This document shows positions 23,703-32,784 of a stretch of DNA of 64,000 bases, piece after piece. This DNA is from Exiguobacterium profundum (GTDB taxonomy: Bacteria; Bacillota; Bacilli; Exiguobacteriales; Exiguobacteriaceae). The stretch lies in assembly GCF_001909285.1 (NCBI RefSeq), contig NZ_MRSV01000001.1, forward strand, positions 577,331 to 641,330. The letters are read 5' to 3'. Each line of letters begins with the position of its first letter. The stretch's first letter is position 1. The notes beneath the pieces are model-generated. The model searched no databases. It was not told where the DNA came from and saw only the letters and a list, made by a program, of their open reading frames with translations. Position numbers and translations under genes: made by a program.

Positions 23703-24770
23703 ATGAGATGGATGATTTATGGGGCGAATGGCTATACGGGTGAGCTGATTGCACGACAAGCCGCTCGTGACGGAATGCGTCCGGTTCTTGCCGGACGAAA
23801 CGCAAGAGCGATTCATCGCCTAGGAGATGAACTGGGTTGCGAAACATCGATTTTCGCATTGAGTCGTGAAGCCGCAATCGAGGCGCTTCACGATGTAGAT
23901 TTAGTCCTTCATTGTGCAGGTCCTTTCACGGATACGAGCCAAGTGATGATCGAGGCATGTCTAGAGACAGGTACGCATTACTTAGATATTACCGGGGAAA
24001 TCGACGTGTTCGAATATGTCCATTCTAAACAGCGAGCGGCTCAAGCCAAAGAACGTGGTGTGATTTTATGCTCGGGTGTCGGATTTGATGTCATTCCGAC
24101 CGACTGTGTCGCGCGGAAATTAAAAGAGTTGATACCGGATGCGACAACACTCGCTCTTGGCTTTTCGGCGGCAGCCGGCATCTCACCAGGAACCATGAAG
24201 ACGGCCGTTCGTGGACTAGGGTCGAGTAGTGTGGAACGTGTGAACGGCAAATTATCATCATTTCCAATTGGGGCAAAGCGGAGAACGATTGATTTTGGTC
24301 GCGGAAGCCGTACCGCCATTGCGATTCCGTGGGGAGACGTTTCGACCGCCTACTACACAACAGACATTCCGAATATTACGACTTGGGTTCCTGTACCGAC
24401 AGCGGCCGCCTATGCTGCTCGCGCTTTGTCATGGTTCAGCCCGATTCTCGGAAAAGAGGCCGTGCAGGAACGATTGCTCCGTTATGTCGACGAAAACGTA
24501 TCGGGACCAGATGAGGCTGTACGTGAAAAATCATCGACGTACGTATGGGGCGAAGCAACGAATGAGGAAGGACGAAAAGTAGTCGTCCGTATTCAAACGG
24601 CAAGTACGTATGCCTTCACCGTGTACGGGGCGCTCGCCGTCGTCAAGCGGTTGCTCGGTTCGGGTGGGATGCTTGCCGGAAGCTTCACACCAGCCATGCT
24701 ATTCGGATCTCACTTTATCGAAGAGATTCAAGGTTCCTCTTCGTTCGTGATTGATGAGATTCGTCCATGA
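23703..24770 (+). CDS. Saccharopine dehydrogenase-like NAD(P)-binding protein
   Basis: This 355-residue protein has an N-terminal Rossmann fold (MIYGANGYTGELIARQA, with the ARGxAG-like PVLAGRNARAI) and the saccharopine dehydrogenase/trans-acting enoyl reductase arrangement with HCAGPFTD, YLDITGE and GVGFDVIPTDC. Family members act on varied substrates, so lysine metabolism should not be assumed. It starts behind AAGGAGGGG. Its stop codon overlaps the NUDIX start by four bases, so the two are coupled. Confidence 0.85.
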   Translation: MRWMIYGANGYTGELIARQAARDGMRPVLAGRNARAIHRLGDELGCETSIFALSREAAIEALHDVDLVLHCAGPFTDTSQVMIEACLETGTHYLDITGEIDVFEYVHSKQRAAQAKERGVILCSGVGFDVIPTDCVARKLKELIPDATTLALGFSAAAGISPGTMKTAVRGLGSSSVERVNGKLSSFPIGAKRRTIDFGRGSRTAIAIPWGDVSTAYYTTDIPNITTWVPVPTAAAYAARALSWFSPILGKEAVQERLLRYVDENVSGPDEAVREKSSTYVWGEATNEEGRKVVVRIQTASTYAFTVYGALAVVKRLLGSGGMLAGSFTPAMLFGSHFIEEIQGSSSFVIDEIRP

Positions 24771-25264
24771 ATCGAGAAGTATGGGATTTACTCGACGAAA
24801 ACCGGCAACCGCTCGGTCGAACGCACTTTCGTGGGGATGAATTAGAGCCGCATACGTTTCACACGGTCATCGAAGTGTTCACGTTCAATCCGGATGGGAG
24901 ATTATTGCTGTCGAAGCGTCATCCGGATAAGACGTATCCGCTTCTTTGGGAAGGAACGGGCGGCTCGATTTTGGCTGGAGAAACGAGTCGACAAGGTGCG
25001 GTCCGTGAGCTAAAAGAAGAGTTGGGACTATATGTATTGCCTGAGCAACTCCGGTTCGTGACAACGATTAAGCGGGGCACATATTTCTTGGATATGTATT
25101 GTCTCGTGTGCGAGAAACCAATCGACTTCGAACAACTGTCACTGCAAGCAGATGAAGTCGTCGATGTGACGTTACAAGAATGGGAGACGGTCCTTGAGTG
25201 TGTAGAACTTGTTCCTTCTGTCCGGGAACGGCTGATTCAATACGGTCATCTCATCCGACCGTGA
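24767..25264 (+). CDS. NUDIX hydrolase
   Basis: This 165-residue NUDIX protein shows the Nudix box in GSILAGETSRQGAVRELKEE followed by LG, matching GX5EX7REUXEEXGU. The N-terminal WDLLDENRQPLGRTHFRGDE resembles the isopentenyl-diphosphate isomerase-like/YfcD group of NUDIX proteins. The substrate is unknown. It overlaps the upstream gene by ATGA. Confidence 0.88.
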   Translation: MNREVWDLLDENRQPLGRTHFRGDELEPHTFHTVIEVFTFNPDGRLLLSKRHPDKTYPLLWEGTGGSILAGETSRQGAVRELKEELGLYVLPEQLRFVTTIKRGTYFLDMYCLVCEKPIDFEQLSLQADEVVDVTLQEWETVLECVELVPSVRERLIQYGHLIRP

Positions 25265-25308
25265 ACATATGCTACACTCAACATGGAATATACAAGGGAG
25301 GGAAGAGC

Positions 25309-26103
25309 GTGAAACGTTTAGAATTGGCAAGGCGTATCGAACGCATCAAAGCAGAGGGGACGTCTGCTTACATTCGACATCGTAAACAAACCCCTCCCTA
25401 TGAAGGTGCGGAACTACACGTAGAAGGAAAAGGGCATGTGTTCAAAATGGGAAATATGAGTTTTGCGGTCGGATTTGGATTGAATCGGCCGACAAGCTTT
25501 TACGACCTGCATCAAATGGAAAAATGGGTACGCGGGAAAAATGTCTCGCGTCTACATATTGAGGTTTGTCCATTAGCGGAAGACTCCTTGCTCCGCTTAT
25601 TGCAAGAACGTAACTACACGCTCGATCATTTTTTGGACGTATGGACGTTGGATTTGACACAGCATGCCTCCACATCTGTACCGACTCAGGTCAAAAAAGT
25701 GAAGGATGAGACACTCCATGAGTGGGCATACGCCGTTGCGGCTGGATTCGCCGAGTCGGGCACAATCCTTCAAGAGACGGTCGATACAGCCAAAGGCTTT
25801 TACGCACTACCGAGTAATCATGCTTATCTCGTGCGAGAAGAGGATGCTGTCGTAGCGGGTGGGATTTTAGCCACGCAAGACGGGATTGGAGAGTTGTTTC
25901 TGACGAGCACCGTTCCGACGTATCGGCAAAAAGGGTACCAGACGCAACTTATTTTGGAACGAATTGCCGAAGCGAAAGCACTTGGATGCAATCTGTTGAC
26001 GGTTACGACGAAAGTCGATTCGGCGTCTGGTCGCAATATGGAACGGCTTGGATTTCAGCCGTTCTATCAAAAAGCGGTCATGAAAAGTCCAATCCTTAAA
26101 TAA
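25309..26103 (+). CDS. GNAT family N-acetyltransferase, two-domain
   Basis: This 264-residue protein has a degenerate N-terminal GNAT-like half (residues 30-115) and an active-looking C-terminal GNAT domain with LFLTSTVPTYRQKGYQTQLI (Q/R-x-x-G-x) and SASGRNMERLGFQPFYQKAV. The plan fits small-molecule acetyltransferases with a duplicated fold. The start is GTG 25309 behind AGGGAGGG; the longer frame overlaps the NUDIX gene and has no signal. The substrate is unknown. A strong terminator closes the unit. Confidence 0.82.
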   Translation: MKRLELARRIERIKAEGTSAYIRHRKQTPPYEGAELHVEGKGHVFKMGNMSFAVGFGLNRPTSFYDLHQMEKWVRGKNVSRLHIEVCPLAEDSLLRLLQERNYTLDHFLDVWTLDLTQHASTSVPTQVKKVKDETLHEWAYAVAAGFAESGTILQETVDTAKGFYALPSNHAYLVREEDAVVAGGILATQDGIGELFLTSTVPTYRQKGYQTQLILERIAEAKALGCNLLTVTTKVDSASGRNMERLGFQPFYQKAVMKSPILK

Positions 26104-26136
26104 GCAGGTCGCCTCGGGTGAGGTGACCTGCTTTTC
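26102..26136 (+). terminator. Terminator after GNAT gene
   Basis: AAGCAGGTC and GACCTGCTT pair, with an inner CCT/AGG extension, followed by TTTTC, between convergent genes. Confidence 0.78.
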
Positions 26137-26138
26137 GA

Positions 26139-26924
26139 TTACAAGAGCGATTCAGCCCCATCGACGTATACTTCAGAGCCGGTCACGTGGCTCGACATGT
26201 TGCTCGCGAAAAATAAGACGACATCGGCGACTTGTTTCGCGGAGCCCGATTTTCCGGCAAGCGGTTGATTCCCAAGTGGATATTCGATTGGAATAACGAC
26301 TTCTTCGAGCAACGCATCGTCTCGATTGGTCGAATCGTCAATATTCGTATCGATGGCCCCGGGACAGATGGAATTGACACGAATCCCGAATTGAGCGAGT
26401 TCCGCAGCAGCCATTTTCGCAAAGCCGGTTTGACCTGCTTTCGTCGTCGCGTAGCCACTGAATCCGAAATTTTTAAAATAGCGGTTCCCGTTAATCGATG
26501 AAGTGATAATGATACTACCGCCATTCTCTTTCAAATGGGGAATAGCATGTTTGACGGTCAAAAAGGTTCCCGTGAGGTTCGTCTCCACCACTCCATTCCA
26601 ATCATCCAATGATAAATGTTCGATCGGTGTGATGGTCCCGTTTCGACCGGCGTTAGCGAAGACGATATCGAGTTGACCAAATCGTTCCATTGTCCGTTCG
26701 TAGGCCTCTTTCATTGCAGATTCATCTGACACATCTGCACTGATGCCGATGGCGCGTTCTTCCCCGACAAGGCTTGCGAGACGCATCGCATCTTCTTCAT
26801 TCAAATCGACAATGGCGACTTTCGCTCCGGCTTGAATGAAGCGGATGACCGCGGCACGTCCGATTCCGGAGGCTGCCCCGGTCACAAAAGCTACTTTTCC
26901 AGATAGTAATTTATTTGAAATCAA
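26139..26924 (-). CDS. SDR family oxidoreductase
   Basis: This 261-residue classical short-chain dehydrogenase has the cofactor motif TGAASGIG, the NAG strand (VFANAGRNG), the catalytic Ser in IITSSINGN, the Tyr-x-x-x-Lys GYATTKAG, and PGAIDTNID after it. The acid residue at the end of beta-2 (IVDLNEED) suggests NAD preference. The substrate is not known. The start is set at TTG 26924, eight bases from AAGGAG; the GTG three codons upstream overlaps the binding site itself. Confidence 0.88.
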   Translation of the reverse strand: MISNKLLSGKVAFVTGAASGIGRAAVIRFIQAGAKVAIVDLNEEDAMRLASLVGEERAIGISADVSDESAMKEAYERTMERFGQLDIVFANAGRNGTITPIEHLSLDDWNGVVETNLTGTFLTVKHAIPHLKENGGSIIITSSINGNRYFKNFGFSGYATTKAGQTGFAKMAAAELAQFGIRVNSICPGAIDTNIDDSTNRDDALLEEVVIPIEYPLGNQPLAGKSGSAKQVADVVLFFASNMSSHVTGSEVYVDGAESLL

Positions 26925-26997
26925 TCCGATCACTCCTTTTTATGTTTCTGTTCTCATATTCCACAGTTCTGGAAAAGTTACGCTTCATTTCAAAAAA

Positions 26998-27312
26998 TCA
27001 TGGAGCGTTGACTTCGATGGTGCGTGCGATGTTCAAATTCGAATCCGTCGGGATGACCTCGATTGTCACCAGTTGTCCGCTCTGTAACCCTTGTACGCTA
27101 TTGACGATGCCGGTGACTTCGGTTTGATCATTGATCAAGACGACGCGCAATGTGACTTCTTCCGAGGATCCGGTAGATTCAATCAATATTTGGGGGATAT
27201 CGACTCGTTCAATCTGTCCCTCGACTAAGTTGTCATTCCACGTGCTCATCCAATAAACGGCGAAAAAAAAAAGACCGAGAAAGATTAAGGCAAAGGTTAA
27301 TCGTGAACGCAT
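26998..27312 (-). CDS. Membrane-anchored small protein of unknown function
   Basis: I do not recognise this 104-residue protein. It has one N-terminal helix (about residues 5-21) after a basic start (MRSRLTF), so it is probably anchored with a 75-residue external beta-rich domain. That domain contains VDIPQILIESTGSSEEVTLR and ends NLNIARTIEVNAP, rather like a small OB- or beta-sandwich fold. The start at 27312 follows GAGGTG; a GTG two codons before is less well placed. It is in front of the SDR gene on the same strand with a 73-base gap. Confidence 0.6.
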   Translation of the reverse strand: MRSRLTFALIFLGLFFFAVYWMSTWNDNLVEGQIERVDIPQILIESTGSSEEVTLRVVLINDQTEVTGIVNSVQGLQSGQLVTIEVIPTDSNLNIARTIEVNAP

Positions 27313-27454
27313 GCACACCTCACTCCTTTGTTGTCCCGTTTCGCATCTTGTCTAATTTACCTTTACCCGGAAATTCTCTCATTACTTAAAAAAATAGTAG
27401 GAATAACAAGAAAAATGGGGAATAGAAAGGAAAACGAAAAGGTGAGGTGTGGGC

Positions 27455-27763
27455 ATGTGGATGATGGTTGGTGCGCTAGGATTGGTTGCTTGTGTATGGA
27501 TCGCGTTCGGTTGGTTCACCATTGGTAATGCAAAGCGACGGGTATGGGGAGGTCTTTTTTCACTCAGTATGACTTGTCTGTTTGCACCGCTCTTCCTCGT
27601 GAAACTGGGAGAACAGTATGGTTTTGTTGGGATTCAAGTAGGGTTGACCGCTTTATTCGGCGTACTCGCAGGTGCATTTTTCTTTGTTGCACTCGGATGG
27701 ACAGGACGCCCGGCGAAAGTTCGAAAAGTGAGAACGTTATCAGAAGACCCTGATTTATTTTGA
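27455..27763 (+). CDS. Small membrane protein of unknown function
   Basis: This 102-residue protein has three hydrophobic segments (residues 3-23, 31-50, 60-81) and a basic tail ending DPDLF. I see no known domain. ATG 27455 is preceded by AAAAGGTGAGGTG. It is a single gene between a divergent neighbour and the LD-carboxypeptidase-like gene, and probably not coupled to either. Confidence 0.6.
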   Translation: MWMMVGALGLVACVWIAFGWFTIGNAKRRVWGGLFSLSMTCLFAPLFLVKLGEQYGFVGIQVGLTALFGVLAGAFFFVALGWTGRPAKVRKVRTLSEDPDLF

Positions 27764-27826
27764 AGCATGACTTACCACTCCTACGGTATAATGCGGTCAT
27801 AATGATGTTGTGAGGGAGTGGGGATC

Positions 27827-28831
27827 ATGATTAAACCGCCAATGTTGCAAGTGGGGGATACGATAGGGATCATTACGCCTTCTTTTCCGGCACCTGTTCA
27901 GTTTGAGGGGCGTTACCAACGTGGGGTTGAACAGCTCAAGCGGATGGGATTCAAGGTGAAAGAGGGCACGTGTACATATAAAACAGAAGGATATCGGTCC
28001 TCGTCCATTCGGGATCGTGCTGACGAATTGAACGCATTTTTACATGATCCTGAAGTGAAAGCGATCATCAGTACAATTGGTGGAACAAATTCGAACTCGG
28101 TGTTACCATATATCGATTATGAACAACTCCGACGTCATCCAAAAATCATCATGGGATATAGTGATGTCACGGCAATCTTGATGGCCTGTTATGCCAAAAC
28201 GGACGTCGTCACATTTTACGGTCCGGCAATCGTCCCCTCATTCGGTGAATACGGAGGGATGTTCGAGACGGGGGAGCAATATGTCAAAGACATCCTCTGT
28301 TTAGAACGAACGGCTCCGTTTCAGTTACATATCCCTGATGAATGGACGGAAGAGATGCTCGATTGGTCGACGCAACAACGTGTCAAGACGTTCCAACCGA
28401 ATGAAGGATGGATTTCTCTGAAGGATGGAAAGGCACAAGGAACGTTGATTGGCGGGAATCTGAACACGATGTCTGGGTTCTTCAAGTCGGATTATTATCC
28501 CGATTTGAAAGGCGCGATTCTATTCCTAGAAGACTCGTTTAAGACGATGGCTGAAGAAGAACGTTCGCTTAGTATGCTGAAGCTGGCGGGTGTGTTTGAT
28601 GAGATTTCGGGTCTGATTATCGGGAAGCACGAGCATTTTCAAGATCAATCAGCTCCCTTCTCATTCAACGACTTGTTGCTTGAAATCATCGGAGAAAAAG
28701 ATTTTCCGATTTTGACGAATGTCGATATCGGTCACACGTTTCCATCACACGTTTTCCCGATTGGGATTCAAGTTGAGTTAGATACGACGAATGGGATTAT
28801 CCGATTTTTAGAAGATGGGGTGTCGGAATGA
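27827..28831 (+). CDS. S66 family peptidase (LD-carboxypeptidase/MccF-like)
   Basis: This 334-residue protein is an S66-family serine peptidase. The nucleophile Ser is in IIMGYSDVTAILMACY, after the VKAIISTIGGTNSN strand, the Glu of the triad is in ILFLEDSF and the His in VDIGHTFPSHV. The family includes LD-carboxypeptidases that trim the murein tetrapeptide and MccF-type enzymes that cleave microcin C7; the long loop here and the GGNLNTMSGFF segment look more like MccF-type members. It starts at ATG 27827 and overlaps the NUDIX gene by four bases. Confidence 0.88.
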   Translation: MIKPPMLQVGDTIGIITPSFPAPVQFEGRYQRGVEQLKRMGFKVKEGTCTYKTEGYRSSSIRDRADELNAFLHDPEVKAIISTIGGTNSNSVLPYIDYEQLRRHPKIIMGYSDVTAILMACYAKTDVVTFYGPAIVPSFGEYGGMFETGEQYVKDILCLERTAPFQLHIPDEWTEEMLDWSTQQRVKTFQPNEGWISLKDGKAQGTLIGGNLNTMSGFFKSDYYPDLKGAILFLEDSFKTMAEEERSLSMLKLAGVFDEISGLIIGKHEHFQDQSAPFSFNDLLLEIIGEKDFPILTNVDIGHTFPSHVFPIGIQVELDTTNGIIRFLEDGVSE

Positions 28832-29418
28832 AGGAGCACCTCACTATTTTTGACGAGAATCTCCGGAAAATAGGGGAGAAGGAGCGAAATCAAGTTCATC
28901 TTGACGGGGATTGGCATGAGACGTTCCACTGCTGGTTCTGGAAAGAAGACCTCATTTATCTTCAGCGAAGAAGCATGGAGAAACAGGATTTCCCCGGGAA
29001 ATATGATATTACGGCAGCGGGACACCTCGCAACAGATGAGACAATAGCGAATGGCGTTCGTGAAATTGAAGAAGAGCTCGGACTGTCATTGACGTTCGAA
29101 CAGCTCACCTTTATGGGAATCTTTGAAGACGTGATTGAACTGGACGAGTTTCTTGATCGCGAGTTTGCACATACGTATTGCTATCTCTATCAAGGTGAGC
29201 CGATTCATTTTGACGACCAGGAAGTGATGGATGTCGTAGCTGTTCAAAGAAATGAACTGAGGTCGCTGACAGAAGGATGCATGTGTACGATTGAAGGATG
29301 CTCTCTTATGACGAATCATCTTGTTCAAATCACGCAAGCCGATTTAGTTCCGCATCGTCAGACTTACTGGCAAAACATATTTGAGAGTTTGACACGAATG
29401 GATGCTTTAAATCGTTAA
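28828..29418 (+). CDS. NUDIX hydrolase (IPP isomerase-like group)
   Basis: This 196-residue NUDIX protein begins with ITFDENLRKIG-type sequence (TIFDENLRKIGEKERNQVH) and has the Nudix box AAGHLATDETIANGVREIEE followed by ELG, where the G and first E of the box are replaced as in the YfcD/IPP-isomerase-like group. The substrate is unknown. It is coupled to the S66 peptidase by an ATGA overlap, a pairing which suggests a shared role that sequence alone does not show. Its 3' end overlaps the convergent GNAT by 12 bases. Confidence 0.85.
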   Translation: MKEHLTIFDENLRKIGEKERNQVHLDGDWHETFHCWFWKEDLIYLQRRSMEKQDFPGKYDITAAGHLATDETIANGVREIEEELGLSLTFEQLTFMGIFEDVIELDEFLDREFAHTYCYLYQGEPIHFDDQEVMDVVAVQRNELRSLTEGCMCTIEGCSLMTNHLVQITQADLVPHRQTYWQNIFESLTRMDALNR

Positions 29419-29871
29419 GGAAAGAATACGCTGTTCGCCGATCGGTCCACCGATTCGACGTCCAGTATCGCTCCACCCAACGCTCATATAAAGGCAGAAG
29501 GCGGCTTCGTTTTTCAGATTGACCGACAGGACGATTTCACGAATGTGAGGGAAATGTTGCTTTACGAACTGCGGAAGTGCTTGGAGTGCCGCTTTAGCGT
29601 AGCCTTTCCCTTGGTCCTCATAGTTAATGGCAAAGGCGGAGAAGAGCAAAGCATTCGACTCGGTCGTATAGGAAGTGACGCGTTCGTTGTCATGCAGTAA
29701 GAACATCCCGACTGGTTTCGATGCGACGATGACAATCGGATGAACGCCATTAGGTAATGAATCATCCATGTCTTTGGGCAGGGTCGTATACTTTTCTTGG
29801 TCCGTCGGTAGTGCGAACGTATCGAGAATCGATTGATGCGTATCATTTCGATATTCGAGCGTAATTTTCAT
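29407..29871 (-). CDS. GNAT family N-acetyltransferase
   Basis: This is a 154-residue GNAT with the acetyl-CoA motif FAINYEDQGKGYAKAALQAL and the motif B NEAAFCLYMSVGWSDTGRR. The substrate is not known. The start at 29871 is preceded by AAGGAG seven bases away. The protein end overlaps the NUDIX stop on the other strand, and there is no terminator between them. Confidence 0.85.
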   Translation of the reverse strand: MKITLEYRNDTHQSILDTFALPTDQEKYTTLPKDMDDSLPNGVHPIVIVASKPVGMFLLHDNERVTSYTTESNALLFSAFAINYEDQGKGYAKAALQALPQFVKQHFPHIREIVLSVNLKNEAAFCLYMSVGWSDTGRRIGGPIGEQRILSLTI

Positions 29872-29921
29872 AAGGAGTCTCCTTCGGGCTTTATTGATTT
29901 TCATTCAGAAAGGGGAATTAT

Positions 29922-30710
29922 ATGTCGACACAGTTTACATACCGTCAAAATCCACCATTACAAGATTTATATCGTGCGTTTATGAGCGGTTTTTCTGATT
30001 ACATCATTCCGTTTCAATTCGATGAGCAGACTTTCGAAGATGTTTTTCTTGTTCTTGTTCAAAATCAGCCGTCCCGTTCCATTGTAGCCTATGATGGTGA
30101 AGAACCTGTCGGTGTCGTGTTAACCGGGATTGCACATCTTGATTCAGGATGGCAGACACGTTGTGGTGGGCTTGCTGTCGCCCCACATGTCCGAAAAGCA
30201 GGAGTCGCGACCGAATTGATGAAACGATTTGAAGAGGCGGCAGTAGGCACTCGTTTACTCGAAGTCATTCAAGGCAATGATGCGGCAGTGTCTCTCTATG
30301 AACGACTAGGTTACGAAACGACTCGAGAAATCCTCTACTTCCAAGCGGTGTCATTAGAAACGAACGCAGACATAACGTATGAACCGATTCAAACGTTATT
30401 TGATGAGTTGTATCCGGCGGCGAGTCACGTTCCGATTTGGCAACGCGATGTGCGCGTGACCCAACAAGCTGCTGAGTTAGTGAAAGTCGTAGAAGGGAAT
30501 CGAATAGGATTTTTGTTATACCGCGATCACGTCTTGCTCGATGTTTTTGGACAAGCAGAAGAAGCGGAATGGCTATTGCGGGCGGCCGCGAGCCGATCGC
30601 CACTTCATATCACGTTGACATCAGACCGTCCTGAATGGGTTGAAGCGGCACGACGATTGGGATTTGTCCAAGACGAGATTGCCCAATTTGAAATGGTGAA
30701 GGACGCTTGA
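29922..30710 (+). CDS. GNAT family N-acetyltransferase with C-terminal second domain
   Basis: This 262-residue protein has one clear GNAT domain (residues 1-140; acetyl-CoA motif GLAVAPHVRKAGVATELMKR, and NDAAVSLYERLGYE) followed by a C-terminal half with a GNAT-like remnant (ITLTSDRPEWVEAARRLGFV). The start matches Bacillus YitI-like proteins (LYRAFMSGFSDYIIPFQF). The substrate is unknown. It is divergent from the GNAT at 29407 and its stop overlaps a small membrane protein gene. Confidence 0.82.
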   Translation: MSTQFTYRQNPPLQDLYRAFMSGFSDYIIPFQFDEQTFEDVFLVLVQNQPSRSIVAYDGEEPVGVVLTGIAHLDSGWQTRCGGLAVAPHVRKAGVATELMKRFEEAAVGTRLLEVIQGNDAAVSLYERLGYETTREILYFQAVSLETNADITYEPIQTLFDELYPAASHVPIWQRDVRVTQQAAELVKVVEGNRIGFLLYRDHVLLDVFGQAEEAEWLLRAAASRSPLHITLTSDRPEWVEAARRLGFVQDEIAQFEMVKDA

Positions 30711-30874
30711 TGAAGCGGTTGTTGGTCATCTGTATCATTGCGCTGATTAGTGGAAATACCGCGACCCTGATTGCGCTGACAACAAATCTTTCTCCCGACC
30801 TGTCGCGAGGTATACTAGTAGTTAGTGTGAGTGTAACACTCCTTTCCATCGGTGGTATCGTCTGGGTGGGATAA
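30710..30874 (+). CDS. 54-residue membrane protein
   Basis: This small frame encodes a very hydrophobic 54-residue protein with two likely helices, residues 4-23 and 33-52, parted by the short loop TTNLSPDLSRG. It begins MKRLLVIC at an ATG that shares one base with the stop codon of the GNAT (TGATG). No own ribosome binding site is obvious, so it would depend on translational coupling. No family is recognised. The even spread of hydrophobic codons over the whole frame makes it likely to be real. Confidence 0.5.
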   Translation: MKRLLVICIIALISGNTATLIALTTNLSPDLSRGILVVSVSVTLLSIGGIVWVG

Positions 30875-30934
30875 AATACAAAAAAACGCTAGTGAAATCC
30901 TTGTGAAGTGACACTTGAAAATATCACATCATGC

Positions 30935-30999
30935 TGTCATGTATGACATGAAAATGAAAAACTTCATATATTGAAATTTTTAACCCCCAGTGGTATATT
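30935..30999 (+). promoter_or_regulatory. Promoter and upstream palindrome of the M23 hydrolase gene
   Basis: TTGAAA (30971-30976), a 17-base spacer and TATATT (30994-30999) form a good SigA promoter 60 bases before the ATG. TGTCAT-GT-ATGACA (30935-30948) is a palindrome 22 bases upstream of the -35, a normal position for an activator. Its protein is unknown. Confidence 0.6.
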
Positions 31000-31058
31000 C
31001 GCACATGTAGCTTTTTTGAATTTCTTGAATGTATCAATTTGGAGGGTTTATTATATAT

Positions 31059-32042
31059 ATGTGGAAACAACTCATCATGACAGCGGGTGTTGGTGTTCTC
31101 TTATTCCAAGGACAAACCGCATCTGCCGACAACATGTCCCCGCAAGATCTCGTTCAAACTGAAAAGTCATTGCAACAAACGAAGCAGCAGGTTAAAGATA
31201 CGAAGCAATCGATTCAAGCCATTCAAACAAAGTTGAAGCAAGTCGACCATAAGGCGGAGGCGTTGCGAGATAAAATTGAAGGGACTTCTAAAGAATTAGA
31301 AGAAGTGGAAGAGTCGCTCGTTCCGGCAGAACAGTCACTCTTCGCAAAAGTCGTTTCTTCCGTGTTGCCGAGTGCGAAAGCTGAGGCCGCTGAAGCGGAA
31401 GAAGCGCATCAAGAGCTTGTTAAAAAAAAAAACCAAGCAAACGAAGTATTGAAGCAACTGAAAGAAGAGCAAGAGCAAATTGAAGCGACACGTCAAGACG
31501 TGAAAGCGTCGTATGACGAAAAGTCGAAACAATATAAGAAACAAACGAATCAATTGAGTGACTTGAAGAAACAGTATGAAGCGATGGCACCCGATCGGTT
31601 CTTAATGCCGGCGGAAGGTCGCCTCTCTCAAGGATTCGGTTCGGCGAGTGGGCAGTTCGGATACACATTCCATAACGGTCTCGATATCGCCGCCAAAACA
31701 GGCACACCTGTATACGCCGCGGAAGCTGGAAAAGTGACAAAAGTCAGCTCCAGTGGACCATATGGAAACCACATACAAATCGAACACAACGTAGACGGTC
31801 AAAAATGGACGACCGTGTATGCACACTTGCACAAAGTGGATGTCAAGACAGGTCAGTTGGTACACCAAGGTGAACCGATCGGTCAAATCGGAAACACGGG
31901 CAACTCGTCAGGTCCGCACTTACACTTTGAGATTCATAAAGGGGACTACAATTTCTCGGCTAGTTCAGCTGGGAATGCCGTCGACCCGATGAAACTGGCA
32001 GAGCGCCTCGGTGGTGCTTCTCCGGTAAAAGCCACGTTTTAA
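31059..32042 (+). CDS. Murein hydrolase activator/M23 family peptidase
   Basis: This 327-residue secreted protein has a signal peptide (ending TASA, about residue 23), a long coiled coil (about 30-185, rich in Lys/Gln/Glu heptads) and a C-terminal LytM/M23 domain. The domain keeps the zinc ligands in FHNGLDIAAKTGTPVYA and GPHLHFEIHKGD. It therefore cleaves or activates cleavage of peptidoglycan cross-bridges outside the cell, like EnvC or CwlK-type partners. The SD GGAGG is 13 bases from ATG 31059, longer than normal. It has its own promoter and a strong terminator. Confidence 0.9.
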   Translation: MWKQLIMTAGVGVLLFQGQTASADNMSPQDLVQTEKSLQQTKQQVKDTKQSIQAIQTKLKQVDHKAEALRDKIEGTSKELEEVEESLVPAEQSLFAKVVSSVLPSAKAEAAEAEEAHQELVKKKNQANEVLKQLKEEQEQIEATRQDVKASYDEKSKQYKKQTNQLSDLKKQYEAMAPDRFLMPAEGRLSQGFGSASGQFGYTFHNGLDIAAKTGTPVYAAEAGKVTKVSSSGPYGNHIQIEHNVDGQKWTTVYAHLHKVDVKTGQLVHQGEPIGQIGNTGNSSGPHLHFEIHKGDYNFSASSAGNAVDPMKLAERLGGASPVKATF

Positions 32043-32050
32043 GCAGACAG

Positions 32051-32088
32051 ATGCCCTGAGCCTCTCGGATGAGGTCAGGGCATTTTTT
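32051..32088 (+). terminator. Terminator of M23 gene
   Basis: ATGCCCTGAGCCTC pairs with GAGG-TCAGGGCAT and is followed by six T. Confidence 0.85.
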
Positions 32089-32638
32089 ACTGTTCGCGCG
32101 TCGGATCGTGGTTGCCTTCGCTGTCGGCAATCGTATCTGAGCTTCCGTAGTCTTCTACTTGGGAGAAGGCGTCCGTTTTTTGACCAGGTTGATCCGTTCC
32201 GTCTAACTCTTTGCGTCGAGCTGTCTCATTAGGGTTCAACACGTCTTCTTCAACCGGTCGATCGACTTCATGCGCGTGTTCTTCCTCTTCTTGTGCCCGG
32301 GCGTGTTCGATGCAAAGGGTGGCTTCTGGAATGACTTCCAGACGGTCTAGTTCAATGTCTTTCCCACACACCTCACATTGTCCATATGTCCCATTCTGAA
32401 TGGCTAATAGCGCCTTATCGACGTCACTCAAGAACTCTTCATCGAGCTCATTAAGGGCTTGGTCTCGTTCTCGTAAAAAGAGCTCTTCGCCCGAGTCGGC
32501 AGGGTGGTTGTCGTAATGAGAGAGCTCTCCTTCATCATATGTCTCTTCCCGATTATCCATGTATCCTTCGGTTTTTGTTTTTTTTTTCAATAATCGTTTT
32601 TTAAACGTTTCGATTTGTTCTTCAGTCAACATATCCAT
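32087..32638 (-). CDS. TraR/DksA C4-type zinc finger protein (YteA-like)
   Basis: This 183-residue protein fits the YteA family of Firmicutes. An N-terminal helical region (LTEEQIETFKKRLLKKKTKT, then ELSHYDNHPADSGEELF) precedes a DksA-like zinc finger, CEVCGKDIELDRLEVIPEAT followed by LCIEH, in which the last ligand is a His. The tail is acidic and disordered. YteA-like proteins are linked to sporulation or stationary phase in Bacillus, but the function is not settled. The ATG at 32638 follows GGAG. Confidence 0.88.
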   Translation of the reverse strand: MDMLTEEQIETFKKRLLKKKTKTEGYMDNREETYDEGELSHYDNHPADSGEELFLRERDQALNELDEEFLSDVDKALLAIQNGTYGQCEVCGKDIELDRLEVIPEATLCIEHARAQEEEEHAHEVDRPVEEDVLNPNETARRKELDGTDQPGQKTDAFSQVEDYGSSDTIADSEGNHDPTREQ

Positions 32639-32784
32639 TCACTCTCCAGTTCTCAAGTCATTAATATAAGGTTTCCCATTTTATTTGTGTACAAACCATT
32701 TGAAGTGGAATCCCTCATGTCGAGCGATGTTTAGAAAGGGTATGATGAGAATAAAGAGTTCTTTAAAAAAAGGAGGAACGAATC

